The notes beneath the pieces are model-generated. The model was given only the letters and a program-made list of their open reading frames with translations. It searched no databases and was not told where the DNA came from. The translations under genes were made by a program, and so were the position numbers. Shown piece by piece: positions 17,252-25,305 of a stretch of 64,000 nucleotides of DNA. Source of the stretch: Rhodocista pekingensis (GTDB taxonomy: Bacteria > Pseudomonadota > Alphaproteobacteria > Azospirillales > Azospirillaceae); contig NZ_JBHTCM010000004.1 of assembly GCF_042665545.1 (NCBI RefSeq), forward strand, positions 124,001 through 188,000. The letters are read 5' to 3'. Position 1 is the first letter of the stretch. The number at the start of each line of letters is the position of its first letter.

Positions 17252-17282
17252 AAAGGGGCGCCCTCCGGGGCGCCCCTTTTTC
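17252..17282 (+). terminator. Rho-independent terminator after the first OmpA-like gene
   Basis: A 12-bp stem (AAAGGGGCGCCC with GGGCGCCCCTTT) and a TCCG loop run into TTTTT. It lies 24 bp after the stop codon. Confidence 0.9.
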
Positions 17283-17489
17283 GTTCGGGGATATCGACAG
17301 GGCTCCCGAAGTCGGCCTCCTGTCCTGTCGGTATAGTTGCATGAAGGTCACGCCCGCTCCAATTCGTCGCCATCCGTGAAGTATTCTTTCGCTTGGGGCT
17401 TTTTTTGCGGTGGAGTTGCGTCTGCCTTCCCGCAGACGCCGTCCTCGGACGGCTGCCGGAGCGGCGAGCCGCAAAAAGGAGGAAGAAGG

Positions 17490-18560
17490 ATGAAACTTCG
17501 CAATGCGCTGCTCGGGGGCGTGGCGGTCCTTGTCCTGCCGCAGGGTCTGGCCGCCCGGACCGTCGAGGGTCCCTATCTCGGTGTCCAGGGGGGCTATACC
17601 TGGGCGAAGGACATCGAGGCGAGCCTGTCGACGGTCCGCAACGACATCGAGCTGAAGGACGGCTACACGCTGCTGGTCGAAGGCGGTTACCGTCTCGGGA
17701 ACGGACTCCGGGCGGGTGTCGAGATCGGCCGGAGCGAGAACACGATCGGCGACATCGCGGGCGGCCTGCCGGGCCGGGCCGGTGGCGCGGGCGACGTCAG
17801 CGCCTGGACCTTCATGGGCGTGCTCTACTACGAGGTCACGGAGATGGGCGCCTTCCGGCCCTATGTCGGCATCGGTGCCGGCATGGCCACGGTCGGGCTG
17901 AACGACGCCGGTGAGCTGTTCGCGCCCGGCCTGATCGTTGACGAGGACGACCGCGCCGTCGCCTGGCAGCTCGCAGCCGGCGTGGCCTATGCGCTCACAC
18001 CGACTCTCGATCTGACCCTGGGCTACCGCTTCCTGGACACCGGCACGGTGAAGATCCGGGCGGCAGGCGCGGGCGTCGGATCGGCTCCCACCGACTTCGA
18101 CTACCAGAGCCATACGGCGCTTGTCGGCCTGCGCTGGACCTTCGGCGCCGCTCCGGCGCCGCCCCCGGCACCGGAGCCGGCTCCGGCGCCCGTGGTGCCG
18201 CCGGCCCCACCGCCGCCCCCGCCGGCCATTACCCGCAATTTCACGGTCTTCTTCGACTGGGACAGGTCCGACCTGACCGCCGATGCCCAGCAGGTGCTCC
18301 GCTCGGTCGCCGGGGACGCCCGCACCGGCAACATCTCCGCGGTCCAGGTGACCGGCCATGCCGACACCTCCGGCCCGGCCGACTACAATCAGCGCCTGTC
18401 CATGCGCCGGGCGGAAGCGGTGCGCGACTTCCTGGTCGCCCAGGGCATCCCGGCCGGTCAGATCGTCATCGAAGGCCGTGGCGAGACCGATCCGCTGGTT
18501 CCGACCGCGGACGGTGTGCGTGAACCGTCGAACCGCCGCTCCGTCATCATCTTCCCGTAG
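17490..18560 (+). CDS. OmpA-like outer-membrane protein (second tandem copy)
   Basis: 356 residues from ATG 17490, with AAAGGAGG upstream. The layout is the same as its upstream neighbour: signal peptide (MKLRNALLGGVAVLVLPQG), barrel (EGPYLGVQGGYTWAKD, LLVEGGYRLGNGLRAGVEIG, HTALVGLRWTFG), Pro-rich linker and OmpA domain (NFTVFFDWDRSDLT, VTGHADTSGPADYNQRLSMR). The C-terminal domains of the pair are nearly identical while the barrels differ, as expected of an old duplication with divergence of surface-exposed parts. The two genes are separated by a terminator, so they can be expressed independently. Confidence 0.92.
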   Translation: MKLRNALLGGVAVLVLPQGLAARTVEGPYLGVQGGYTWAKDIEASLSTVRNDIELKDGYTLLVEGGYRLGNGLRAGVEIGRSENTIGDIAGGLPGRAGGAGDVSAWTFMGVLYYEVTEMGAFRPYVGIGAGMATVGLNDAGELFAPGLIVDEDDRAVAWQLAAGVAYALTPTLDLTLGYRFLDTGTVKIRAAGAGVGSAPTDFDYQSHTALVGLRWTFGAAPAPPPAPEPAPAPVVPPAPPPPPPAITRNFTVFFDWDRSDLTADAQQVLRSVAGDARTGNISAVQVTGHADTSGPADYNQRLSMRRAEAVRDFLVAQGIPAGQIVIEGRGETDPLVPTADGVREPSNRRSVIIFP

Positions 18561-18613
18561 CAGGATCTTCCTGTAGCCGGCCGGTGTGTACCACCCGGGG
18601 AAGGGGGCATGCT

Positions 18614-18634
18614 CGGCCCCTTTCTTCGGGGCCG
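18614..18634. terminator. hairpin between convergent ompA-like and luxR-type genes
   Basis: CGGCCCC pairs with GGGGCCG around a 7-nt loop, 53 bp after the OmpA stop codon. It has no clear T-run and could act on either strand. Confidence 0.4.
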
Positions 18635-18655
18635 GGCCTTCCGCCTGCGGCGGTC

Positions 18656-19306
18656 TCAGGGGCGGGGTTCGATCCCGTTGGACAGTGCCCACATCGCGGC
18701 CTGGGTGCGGTTCTGCACATGCAGTTTCCGCAGCAGCGCCTTGAAGTGCATCTTCACCGTGGATTCCGCGACATTCAGACGGCTGGCGATGGCCTTGTTG
18801 GAACCGCCGGCCAGCAGGCAGCCGAGAATCTCCCGCTCCCGCACCGTCAGCAGGTCGATGGCGCGGCCCGGCTCGTCCGGCGGCGGCGGGGCCTCCGCAG
18901 CGCTGGCCGCCAGGGCCGCGCCCGGCAGCACGCGCTGCCCCAGCATGACCAGATGCAAGGTCCGCCGAACCGCTTCCAGGGGCATCGCCTTGGACAGGCA
19001 GGCGTCGGCCGCGCCCTGCTGGCAGGCGCGCAGGATATCGCTGTCCAGCCCCCCGGTCAGCACCACCAGCCCCGCGCCGGGGGCCGCCTGACGGAGCTGG
19101 GCGATCTGGTCCGCCACGGGAAGCGGATCGGAGATGCCGGCCGGGTCCAGCACGATGGCCGCCGGTGCGGAGCCGGCTTCCAGTTCGGTCAGGGCGGCGG
19201 CAAGGCTCGCCACCACCGGCGCCACCAGCAGTCCGGTTTCCGCAAGCAGGGCGCTGAGTCCCGCACCGAACAGAAGATCGTGGTCGATCAACATGATCGT
19301 CCGCAT
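18656..19306 (-). CDS. LuxR/NarL-family response regulator
   Basis: 216 residues from ATG 19306, behind GGAGG. The receiver domain (1-125) shows the acidic pair (MLIDHD), a probable phospho-acceptor Asp54 (AAIVLDPAG), a Thr/Gly switch region (VVLTGGLD) and a Lys in LSKAMP. A short acidic/Pro linker precedes a GerE-type HTH (~148-212: LTVREREILGCLLAGGSNKA, then VAESTVKMHFKALLRKL and NRTQAA). The target genes and partner kinase are not evident. It is divergent from a second LuxR-type regulator across an AT-rich spacer. Confidence 0.85.
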   Translation of the reverse strand: MRTIMLIDHDLLFGAGLSALLAETGLLVAPVVASLAAALTELEAGSAPAAIVLDPAGISDPLPVADQIAQLRQAAPGAGLVVLTGGLDSDILRACQQGAADACLSKAMPLEAVRRTLHLVMLGQRVLPGAALAASAAEAPPPPDEPGRAIDLLTVREREILGCLLAGGSNKAIASRLNVAESTVKMHFKALLRKLHVQNRTQAAMWALSNGIEPRP

Positions 19307-19565
19307 GCCGGCCTCCGCCTCAAGATCGAGAATTCCCGGGAATAGATTCAATTTTAGCAAAAGTTTTCATTAAATATTAGGAGCATCAAGAAATTGAATG
19401 GTTAATAAATCCGCATTTTTTGAATAGATACCGCAAGTGGTGCAGACTAGACTAAAGCGCGCAGCAATGCTAGCGTCTCATGGAAAGCTGTACTGGCGCC
19501 ACGATGCGCGCGCGATGCGCTGTCATCTTGTCTACCGGTGCGCTGATCCGGGTGGGGAGGCGGCC
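19307..19565. promoter_or_regulatory. AT-rich divergent promoter region between two LuxR-type genes
   Basis: Within strongly GC-rich surroundings, roughly 19345-19440 is dominated by A and T (e.g. TTTTCATTAAATATTAGG and GGTTAATAAATCCGC). It is a natural candidate for promoters and regulator binding for both genes. No perfect palindrome was identified. Confidence 0.5.
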
Positions 19566-20285
19566 ATGTCTATCCTGTTCAGCGAAACGATGCCGGTTCA
19601 GGCTTTTCCGGCAGGGATGATGACGTCGGTCCGGGCGCCGGGGGGCGTTCCGCGCCCGGGTGTCCGCCGCATCGTCGTGGTCGGGGATATGCCGCCGGCG
19701 GACGGGGGGGCGGAAGCCCTGCTGGCCCGGGCCGTCCCGGGCGCCGCGGCGGTGGAAGCGCTGTCGTTGGGCCATGCCCGCGACCTCTGCCGTGCCTTCG
19801 GTGCCGACCTGCTGCTGCTCGATCTGGATGCCATCGTGCCGCCCGATGCGTCGGTGCTGGCGGCACTGGTCCGGGACGTCGCCCCTGTGCCCGTGCTGCT
19901 GCTGGCTGCGGATGCCGGCCCCGGCGCCGTGCGCGCGGCCGTTTCCACCGGGGCCCGGGGCCTGCTGCCGAAATCGGCCGGACCGGAGGCGCTGGAGCAC
20001 GCGATCGCCCTGGTTCTGACAGGGGTCGATCTGGTGCCCCTGCCGCGCCTTCCGCGCGGTCGCGTGGACGGGATCGGGCTGTCACCGACGGATCGGCTGA
20101 AGCGCCTCACCGCCCGCCAGCGGGAGATCTACGATCTGCTCCGGGAGGGCCGTTCCAACAAGGAGATGGCGCGGCTGCTCGGCATGCGGGAGGGCACCGT
20201 GAAGGTGCACGTCCGGACCATACTCCAGAAGCTGGACGTCCATAACCGGACCCAGGCGGCGCTGCTGGGGGCGCTGCTGCCGTAA
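19566..20285 (+). CDS. LuxR-type regulator with degenerate receiver domain
   Basis: 239 residues from ATG 19566, with GGGGAGG upstream; an in-frame GTG at 19437 lies in AT-rich DNA and is less likely. The N-terminal ~25 residues are an extension. A receiver-like domain follows (RRIVVVGDMPPADGG; ADLLLLDLDAIVPP; ARGLLPKSAG), but the usual acidic pair at strand 1 is reduced to one Asp, so phosphorylation is doubtful. The C-terminal HTH is canonical (LTARQREIYDLLREGRSNKE, MREGTVKVHVRTILQKLDVH). Its HTH closely resembles that of the divergent neighbour, suggesting duplication and heterodimer formation or overlapping targets, which is inference. Confidence 0.82.
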   Translation: MSILFSETMPVQAFPAGMMTSVRAPGGVPRPGVRRIVVVGDMPPADGGAEALLARAVPGAAAVEALSLGHARDLCRAFGADLLLLDLDAIVPPDASVLAALVRDVAPVPVLLLAADAGPGAVRAAVSTGARGLLPKSAGPEALEHAIALVLTGVDLVPLPRLPRGRVDGIGLSPTDRLKRLTARQREIYDLLREGRSNKEMARLLGMREGTVKVHVRTILQKLDVHNRTQAALLGALLP

Positions 20286-20309
20286 CGGCGGGCTTGCGGA
20301 GCGGACCGG

Positions 20310-20334
20310 GGAACGCCCCGGGTCCGTGGCTGTT
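20310..20334 (+). promoter_or_regulatory. possible EcfG-type promoter (GGAAC-N16-TGTT)
   Basis: GGAAC at 20310-20314 and TGTT at 20331-20334 are spaced 16 bp apart, one base off the general-stress consensus GGAAC-N16/17-CGTT. The start codon lies only 20 bp further on, so the leader would be very short. Confidence 0.35.
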
Positions 20335-20354
20335 CCGGGGCGGAGGGCGCAACC

Positions 20355-20900
20355 GTGCCCACGCAACAAGCGGAGCGGTCGATCGTGAACAGGTCCCAGA
20401 CGTTCATCTCCAGCACCCTGCCGTTCGGTCCCGTCAATGTCGGCCCTGCCGAGCGGATGGTGACGGCCGGTCTCGGGGGCGTCCTGCTGCTGGGGGGGCT
20501 CGGCCGCGGAGGTCCGGGCGGCACTCTGGCGGTGCTGGCCGGCGGCCTGCTGCTGACCCGGGCCGTCACCGGCCACTGTCCCGCCTACCGGGCCATGGGC
20601 ATCACCGGGGACGGGCAGGCGGACCGGATGCAGGCCGGCCCGTCGCGGCAGTCGCAGGGGAGGGCTGGCGGCGGGCTGGCACCCGATCTGCCGCGGGCCG
20701 GCCGTGACAATCCTGCCTATCCCCGGACTCCGGACAACGGCGTGGCGGAGGTGCTGCGCCGCCCCGGCGGGGAGGCCCGGCCGACACGCACCTGGCTGGA
20801 GGAGGAAGACCTGGTGGAGCAGGCATCGGAGATGTCCTTCCCCGCCAGCGATCCGCCCGCCTATACCGCGGAAAGCTCCGACGGCGCTCCCCGCCGCTGA
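20355..20900 (+). CDS. DUF2892-type membrane protein with C-terminal SFPASDPP tail
   Basis: 181 residues from GTG 20355, preceded by GGAGGG. Residues ~28-82 match the DUF2892 (YgaP-like) pattern: NVGPAERMVTAGLGGVLLLG, a second hydrophobic segment (GTLAVLAGGLLLTRAVTG) and the conserved HCPAYRAMGI. The second half is polar. It ends with LVEQASEMSFPASDPPAYT, a motif found at the end of many small proteobacterial stress-type proteins. Function is unknown; it is probably a small inner-membrane protein. A hairpin follows the gene. Confidence 0.75.
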   Translation: MPTQQAERSIVNRSQTFISSTLPFGPVNVGPAERMVTAGLGGVLLLGGLGRGGPGGTLAVLAGGLLLTRAVTGHCPAYRAMGITGDGQADRMQAGPSRQSQGRAGGGLAPDLPRAGRDNPAYPRTPDNGVAEVLRRPGGEARPTRTWLEEEDLVEQASEMSFPASDPPAYTAESSDGAPRR

Positions 20901-20906
20901 GTGGAC

Positions 20907-20931
20907 ATCCCCGGGCTGCGGTCCCGGGGAT
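20907..20931 (+). terminator. hairpin after the DUF2892 gene
   Basis: ATCCCCGGG pairs with CCCGGGGAT (9 bp) around a 7-nt loop, 6 bp after the stop codon. There is no T-run. Confidence 0.5.
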
Positions 20932-21149
20932 ACGACCTTGGAGGTAATCCGGAGTAATGGCCGGGCGCGCAGCGGCCAAGGCCGTTTCCGCGCCACCTCC
21001 GGATGCGGGCATGCTAATAATGCGGCGCAGCATGAACGACGGTCTTCCCGCGCTCCCGTTGTGCGGGAGAGGCCCGGAACATGCCCGCGGCCGGATTTCA
21101 GGCCGGACAGACCACCGCACCAGACACTGCCCATTCTCTGGAGGAACCC

Positions 21150-21836
21150 ATGGCGAACGAGAAGGATACGGCTTCCGGGCGCGAGACGGCCGCCCGCGAG
21201 ACTGCTGGCAAGGAGGCGGCGACCCGTGAGGCATCGGCCCGCGAGGCGACGCCCCGGCGGACCGGTGAGCGGGAAGCCGCCAAGGACACCACCGGCAAGG
21301 ACACCGGCAGCAAGGAGGAGACCGTGCGCGATACCGTCCGGGAGGCGGCGGGCACGGCCGGGGAGGCCGCCCACGGGACAGCCGCAGCGGTCGAGCGGAC
21401 GGCGGGCGAGCTGCTCTCCGCCGGTGCCGATACGGCCGGGCGGACCGCAGTGGTCGCCCGCAACGCTGCCGATGCCGCCCGGGACCAGACCGCCCGGGTC
21501 GGGCGGGAAGCGGCCGACAGGACCGTCCGCAGCGTCGAGACCATGGTGCAGATGCAGAGCATCATGGCGGACGGCGTCCAGACCTTCTGGAAGGAGTGGA
21601 TGGACTACACCCAGGGCTCGGTGCAGCGCTGGGCCGACCAGATGCAGAACCTGCTGCGGGCCCGCACCATGCAGGACGTCATCGCCGCCCAGTCGGACAT
21701 CGTCCGGGTGGAGATGGAGCACATGGTCCGGCGGTCGATCCGCCTGTCGGAGCTGGCCTCGCAGTCCACCGATGCCGCCATGCGGCAGCTTCGTACCGGG
21801 AACCGGCCCCAGGACGACGAGCGCCGGGCGGCGTGA
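21150..21836 (+). CDS. phasin-family protein
   Basis: 228 residues from ATG 21150, behind CTGGAGG. The first ~85 residues are a highly charged Ala/Glu/Thr/Lys/Arg repeat segment (TAARETAGKEAATREASARE) predicted to be helical or disordered. The remainder forms long amphipathic helices with the Phasin_2 look: MQSIMADGVQTFWKEWMDYT, then QDVIAAQSDIVRVEMEHM. Phasins coat polyhydroxyalkanoate granules; no PHA synthase gene is in the window. The charged N-terminus resembles stress proteins, so a broader coat or chaperone role is possible. Confidence 0.7.
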   Translation: MANEKDTASGRETAARETAGKEAATREASAREATPRRTGEREAAKDTTGKDTGSKEETVRDTVREAAGTAGEAAHGTAAAVERTAGELLSAGADTAGRTAVVARNAADAARDQTARVGREAADRTVRSVETMVQMQSIMADGVQTFWKEWMDYTQGSVQRWADQMQNLLRARTMQDVIAAQSDIVRVEMEHMVRRSIRLSELASQSTDAAMRQLRTGNRPQDDERRAA

Positions 21837-21896
21837 CCCGGCGCTGACGGTCAAAGGGCGCCCGGTCTGGCCGTGGCGCCCTTTCCCTGTCCACCC

Positions 21897-22751
21897 TCAC
21901 TCGCCCCTGATCCACTCCGTCCTGCCGCCGCCCTCGCGGAAGCCCAGGGCCGCGTGCAGGGCCGGCAGGACGCGCTCCAGCGCCGTGTCCGTCTGCCAGG
22001 GCGGATTCACCAGGATCATGCCCGAACCGTTCAGCCGGTCGTGCCGGTCGTCGCTGCCCCAGACCAGTTCGGCCGCCAGGACCCGGGGAATGCCGGTATC
22101 CTCCAGCGCCTGGTGCAGGCGCCAGACGGCGGCCCGGTCCTTCACCGGATACCAGAGCGCGTAGACGCCCGTGGACCAGCGACGCCAGGCCAGCTTCAGC
22201 CCCTCGACCAGACGCACGGATTCGTCCTCCGCCTCGAAGGGCGGATCGATCAGCACCAGCCCACGCTTCTCCTTCGGCGGCAGATGGGCCTTCAGCGCCA
22301 GCCAGCCGTCCATGTGATGGACGGCCACCTGCCGGTCGCCCTGGAATTCCGCCTTCAGGGTGGCGACATCCTCGGGGTGCAGCTCGGCCAGGATCAGCCG
22401 GTCGCCCTCGCGCAGGAAGGACCGCGCCAGCCGCGGCGATCCGGGATACCAGCGCGTGCTGGTATCCCGGGGGCCGGCGTCCCCGTTCAGGGCGCGCACG
22501 GCGTCAAGATAGGGCGACAGCTCGTCCGGCAGGGGCAGGGCGCTCGCCAGCAGGCGGCGGATGCCCTCGTCGGCTTCGCGGGTGCGCCGCGCCTCCTCGC
22601 CGTCCAGATCGTAGCGGCCGATCCCGGCATGGCTGTCCAGCACGCAGAAAGGGGCCGGCTTTGCCCGCAGCCGCTCCAGCAGCAGGGCCAGGACGGCGTG
22701 CTTCATGACGTCGGCAGCATTGCCGGCATGGAAGGCGTGGCGGTAGTTCAT
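21897..22751 (-). CDS. rlmJ: 23S rRNA (adenine-2030-N6)-methyltransferase
   Basis: 284 residues from ATG 22751. The N-terminus MNYRHAFHAGNAADVMKHAV is the invariant RlmJ start. VLDSHAGIGRYDL is SAM motif I, and DPPFE (169-173) is the N6-adenine catalytic motif. PGSPRLA and GSGMILVNPPW also match. It methylates A2030 of 23S rRNA, a housekeeping but non-essential modification. The neighbouring transporter gene ends at 23730 upstream on the same strand, leaving a 13-bp gap to this start, so the two may be cotranscribed. Confidence 0.95.
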   Translation of the reverse strand: MNYRHAFHAGNAADVMKHAVLALLLERLRAKPAPFCVLDSHAGIGRYDLDGEEARRTREADEGIRRLLASALPLPDELSPYLDAVRALNGDAGPRDTSTRWYPGSPRLARSFLREGDRLILAELHPEDVATLKAEFQGDRQVAVHHMDGWLALKAHLPPKEKRGLVLIDPPFEAEDESVRLVEGLKLAWRRWSTGVYALWYPVKDRAAVWRLHQALEDTGIPRVLAAELVWGSDDRHDRLNGSGMILVNPPWQTDTALERVLPALHAALGFREGGGRTEWIRGE

Positions 22752-22764
22752 CGCGGCTCTGGTC

Positions 22765-23730
22765 CTAGGGCAACTCGCCACGGAGACGGGCGGGCGGGGT
22801 CTTGCTGACGCCCAGCCTGATCTCGCGCAGGGTGATGTAGACGCCGCTGCCGATCACGATGGCCGCCCCGATCCAGACGGCGGTCTCCGGAACCTCGTCC
22901 CAGATCAGGTAGCCGTACAGCGTCGCCCACAGCATCGCGGTATAGTCGAACGGCGCGACCACCGCCACCGGAGCGGAGCGGTAGGCGCGGGTCAGCAGGA
23001 GCTGCGCTACCCCGCCGAACAGGCCGATCGTCACCAGCAGCACCAGCCCCTTCAGGTCCGGCACCACGAACTGGAAGGGCAGCAGGATGCCGCTCGCCAC
23101 GCAGGCCGTGACCATGAACCAGAAGACGATGGTGGTGCTCGGTTCCGTCGCCGACAGGCGGCGGATGGAGATCATGGCCAGCGCGGCGGAGGCAGCCCCC
23201 GCCAGGGCCAGCACGCTGCCCAGCACCATGCCTTCCGTGGTGGCGGTGGCCGGTGCATCGCCGGTCAGGCCCAGCTTCGGGCTCAGCATCACCAGCACGC
23301 CACAGAAGCCCAGGACCAGGGCCAGGGTACGGCGCCAACGCACCCGCTCGCCCAGGATCAGGACGGCCAGGACGGTGGTGAACAGCGGTGCGGTGAAGCT
23401 CAGCGCCGCCGCGTTCGCCAGCGGCAGCAGCATGATCGCCGCGAAGCCGCAGGCCATGGCCGTGACGCCCGCGCCGCAGCGCCAGGCATGTCCCCAGGGA
23501 TGTTCCGTGCGCAGGCTGTGCAGGCCGCCGGCGGCCCGCACCATCGGCCAGATCGAGATCAGCGCGAAGAAGGCGCGGAAGAAGACGATCTGACTCAGCG
23601 GATAGGTGTCGCCCAGCGCCTTCACCATCGCATTCATGCTGGCGAACAGAAAGATCGCCAGGGCCATGCTGCCGACGGCGGAGGCGATGGAGACGGTGGG
23701 GGAGTCGGCCTGCGCCGGGAGAAGCGGCAT
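22765..23730 (-). CDS. DMT-superfamily (EamA) transporter
   Basis: 321 residues with about ten hydrophobic segments in two EamA halves. The first begins at AVGSMALAIFLFASMNAMVK and contains FFRAFFALISIWP. The second contains MVLGSVLALAGAASAALAMI, the characteristic RAYRSAPVAVVAPFDYTAML and WIGAAIVIGSGVYI. Such proteins export metabolites across the inner membrane; the substrate is unknown. It lies 13 bp upstream of rlmJ on the same strand. Confidence 0.88.
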   Translation of the reverse strand: MPLLPAQADSPTVSIASAVGSMALAIFLFASMNAMVKALGDTYPLSQIVFFRAFFALISIWPMVRAAGGLHSLRTEHPWGHAWRCGAGVTAMACGFAAIMLLPLANAAALSFTAPLFTTVLAVLILGERVRWRRTLALVLGFCGVLVMLSPKLGLTGDAPATATTEGMVLGSVLALAGAASAALAMISIRRLSATEPSTTIVFWFMVTACVASGILLPFQFVVPDLKGLVLLVTIGLFGGVAQLLLTRAYRSAPVAVVAPFDYTAMLWATLYGYLIWDEVPETAVWIGAAIVIGSGVYITLREIRLGVSKTPPARLRGELP

Positions 23731-23943
23731 GGGGTCGCGGGGGCGGTGCGGGGGCGACCCGGAGGATGGGCCTCCCGGCGCGTCTGCGCCAAGTCCTGCC
23801 TGAGCATGGCAGGGTCCACCCGGGGGCTTCCGGAAGGCACTGTTCCGGGGTGCAGGGGAACTGCGGCAAGCCCGTGCGGGCCGAGGGCTGCACGGGTGTC
23901 AGTAGAGGGAAATATCAGCCCTGGGGCGTCTCGGCGCGGGGGA

Positions 23944-24657
23944 TCAGCTCACGGGGTCCAGGGCGGCCTGCTGGAAGGCGCGGCGGGTGCGCGGGGCGAT
24001 CGACGCTTCCTGGCGCTTGCCGCAGTTGGTCGCGTCCACCAGGGCCACCTCGGTCACGCCCAGAGCGGCAAGCTGGCGCTGAACCTTGCACTGGTAGGTG
24101 CGGGCCGTCTTGCCGGCACTGCCGTTGTAGCGAGCCACGGCCTTGGCCCAGCTCCCGGTCTCGTTCCGCAGCCGGACCAGATACCGGGCGGCGTAGCCGA
24201 CATTGTGCTGAGGATCGACGATCTTCTCGACCGGTCGGAAAGCGGCGCTGTGATGCGCCAGGGAGATCTGCATGCAGCCGGCGGTGACGGCGCCGCGGAC
24301 CTGACCGCGCCCGTCACGCAGATAGCTTGCGGCCTCTGTCTCCGACCGGGCGTAGACGGCGCGGCCCTTGACATTCACGGCGAAGGGGGAGGGCAGGCCG
24401 TCCTGACCGCTTTCCACCAGCGCCACGGCCAGCATCAGGCCGCGCGGGATGCCGTGTTCCTTCTCCGCCTTCAGGATATGATCGACGCAACTGTCGGCGC
24501 GGGCCGTTCCGGCAGCGGCCAGCAGGCAGACGGCGGAGGCGGCGAGAAAACGCGCCAGCCGCGGGCGCCGGACGGGGGAGATATCGGGATCGGCCACATC
24601 GGGAACGGACTCAGGGCGAGGAAGCTCGGTTCTCCGCCGGCGCATCCGCTCCATCAT
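23944..24657 (-). CDS. lytic transglycosylase (SLT domain)
   Basis: 237 residues. ATG 24657 has AAAGGAG six bases upstream. A charged N-terminal segment of ~33 residues precedes a hydrophobic signal (RFLAASAVCLLAAAGTARA), so the mature enzyme starts near residue 55. The catalytic Glu is E82 in LAVALVESG, followed by the substrate-groove motifs GCMQISLAHH, the HNVGYAARYLVRL helix and AVARYNG. It cleaves peptidoglycan glycan strands, making 1,6-anhydromuropeptides. Flagellar rod assembly needs such enzymes, but this gene is far from the flagellar cluster. A hairpin lies just upstream (24677-24695). Confidence 0.87.
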   Translation of the reverse strand: MMERMRRRRTELPRPESVPDVADPDISPVRRPRLARFLAASAVCLLAAAGTARADSCVDHILKAEKEHGIPRGLMLAVALVESGQDGLPSPFAVNVKGRAVYARSETEAASYLRDGRGQVRGAVTAGCMQISLAHHSAAFRPVEKIVDPQHNVGYAARYLVRLRNETGSWAKAVARYNGSAGKTARTYQCKVQRQLAALGVTEVALVDATNCGKRQEASIAPRTRRAFQQAALDPVS

Positions 24658-24676
24658 TGGCCGCTCCTTTGTTGCG

Positions 24677-24695
24677 GCCCCGCGCTCCGCGGGGC
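24677..24695. other. short hairpin upstream of the lytic transglycosylase gene
   Basis: GCCCCGCG pairs with CGCGGGGC around a 3-nt loop, 20 bp before the minus-strand start codon, close to its ribosome site. It might influence translation. No consensus promoter was recognised in the rest of the 24658-24948 gap. Confidence 0.35.
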
Positions 24696-24948
24696 GTTAT
24701 GGCCCGCTCCTGCGGGCATTCCGATCAGGCCACCGCTACCGAATGCAGTGACCGCTCCCTTGACTGTGTCCGGCGCACCATGCGTCGGCCGCATACCCAT
24801 CCCAGAAGAATCGCAGCAGGTCAACAATTGATGTGCGCGGCCCCTCCCTCCGGGTTGACCTGGGTCAATGTCCCGGGCCTGATCGACCTGGATGATGATC
24901 GACCAAGGCGGCCTCGCTGGAAGAGACGCCGGGATCAGGAGACCGTCC

Positions 24949-25191
24949 ATGAGCGACCGGCACGACCTTCTTCATGAATTTCCCGAGCATCGGGACCGTA
25001 TTCATGAACTGAAAGCTACCAACAACCATTTTGCTCGTCTGTTCGACGAGTACCACGAGGTTGACCAGTCCATCCATCGCATGGTCGACAACATCGAACC
25101 TGCCTGCGACGAGCGCATGGAGGCGATGAAGCGCCATCGGCTCCACCTGAAGGACGAACTGTACGCGATGATGAAGGCGGCGGAGGCCTGA
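24949..25191 (+). CDS. YdcH/DUF465 family small protein
   Basis: 80 residues from ATG 24949, with AGGAG upstream. The sequence is a two-helix coiled coil: HDLLHEFPEHRDRIHELKAT, FARLFDEYHEVDQSIHRM, and the family's C-terminal LKRHRLHLKDELYAM-type end (here MKRHRLHLKDELYAMMK). DUF465 proteins are common in proteobacteria and have no firm function. A strong hairpin follows at 25251-25280. Confidence 0.88.
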   Translation: MSDRHDLLHEFPEHRDRIHELKATNNHFARLFDEYHEVDQSIHRMVDNIEPACDERMEAMKRHRLHLKDELYAMMKAAEA

Positions 25192-25250
25192 TCCTCCTCC
25201 GACCGCGGGCGCGACATTGCGTCCCGCACCGGAAACGGGCATTCTTTCCC

Positions 25251-25280
25251 ATCGGCGCTGTCCCCACGGACGGCGCCGAT
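25251..25280 (+). terminator. hairpin after the DUF465 gene
   Basis: ATCGGCGC pairs with GCGCCGAT and continues after one mismatch with GTCC/GGAC, leaving a small loop (CCAC). It is followed by TCCCTTTCC, a weak pyrimidine tract. Confidence 0.5.
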
Positions 25281-25305
25281 TCCCTTTCCGGACCCAGACC
25301 CGACC

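Noticed and set aside
19345..19440. CtrA binding boxes (TTAA-N7-TTAA)
   Set aside because: TTAA half-sites are present, but no pair has the required 7-bp spacing; the same is true near 50760 and 61330.
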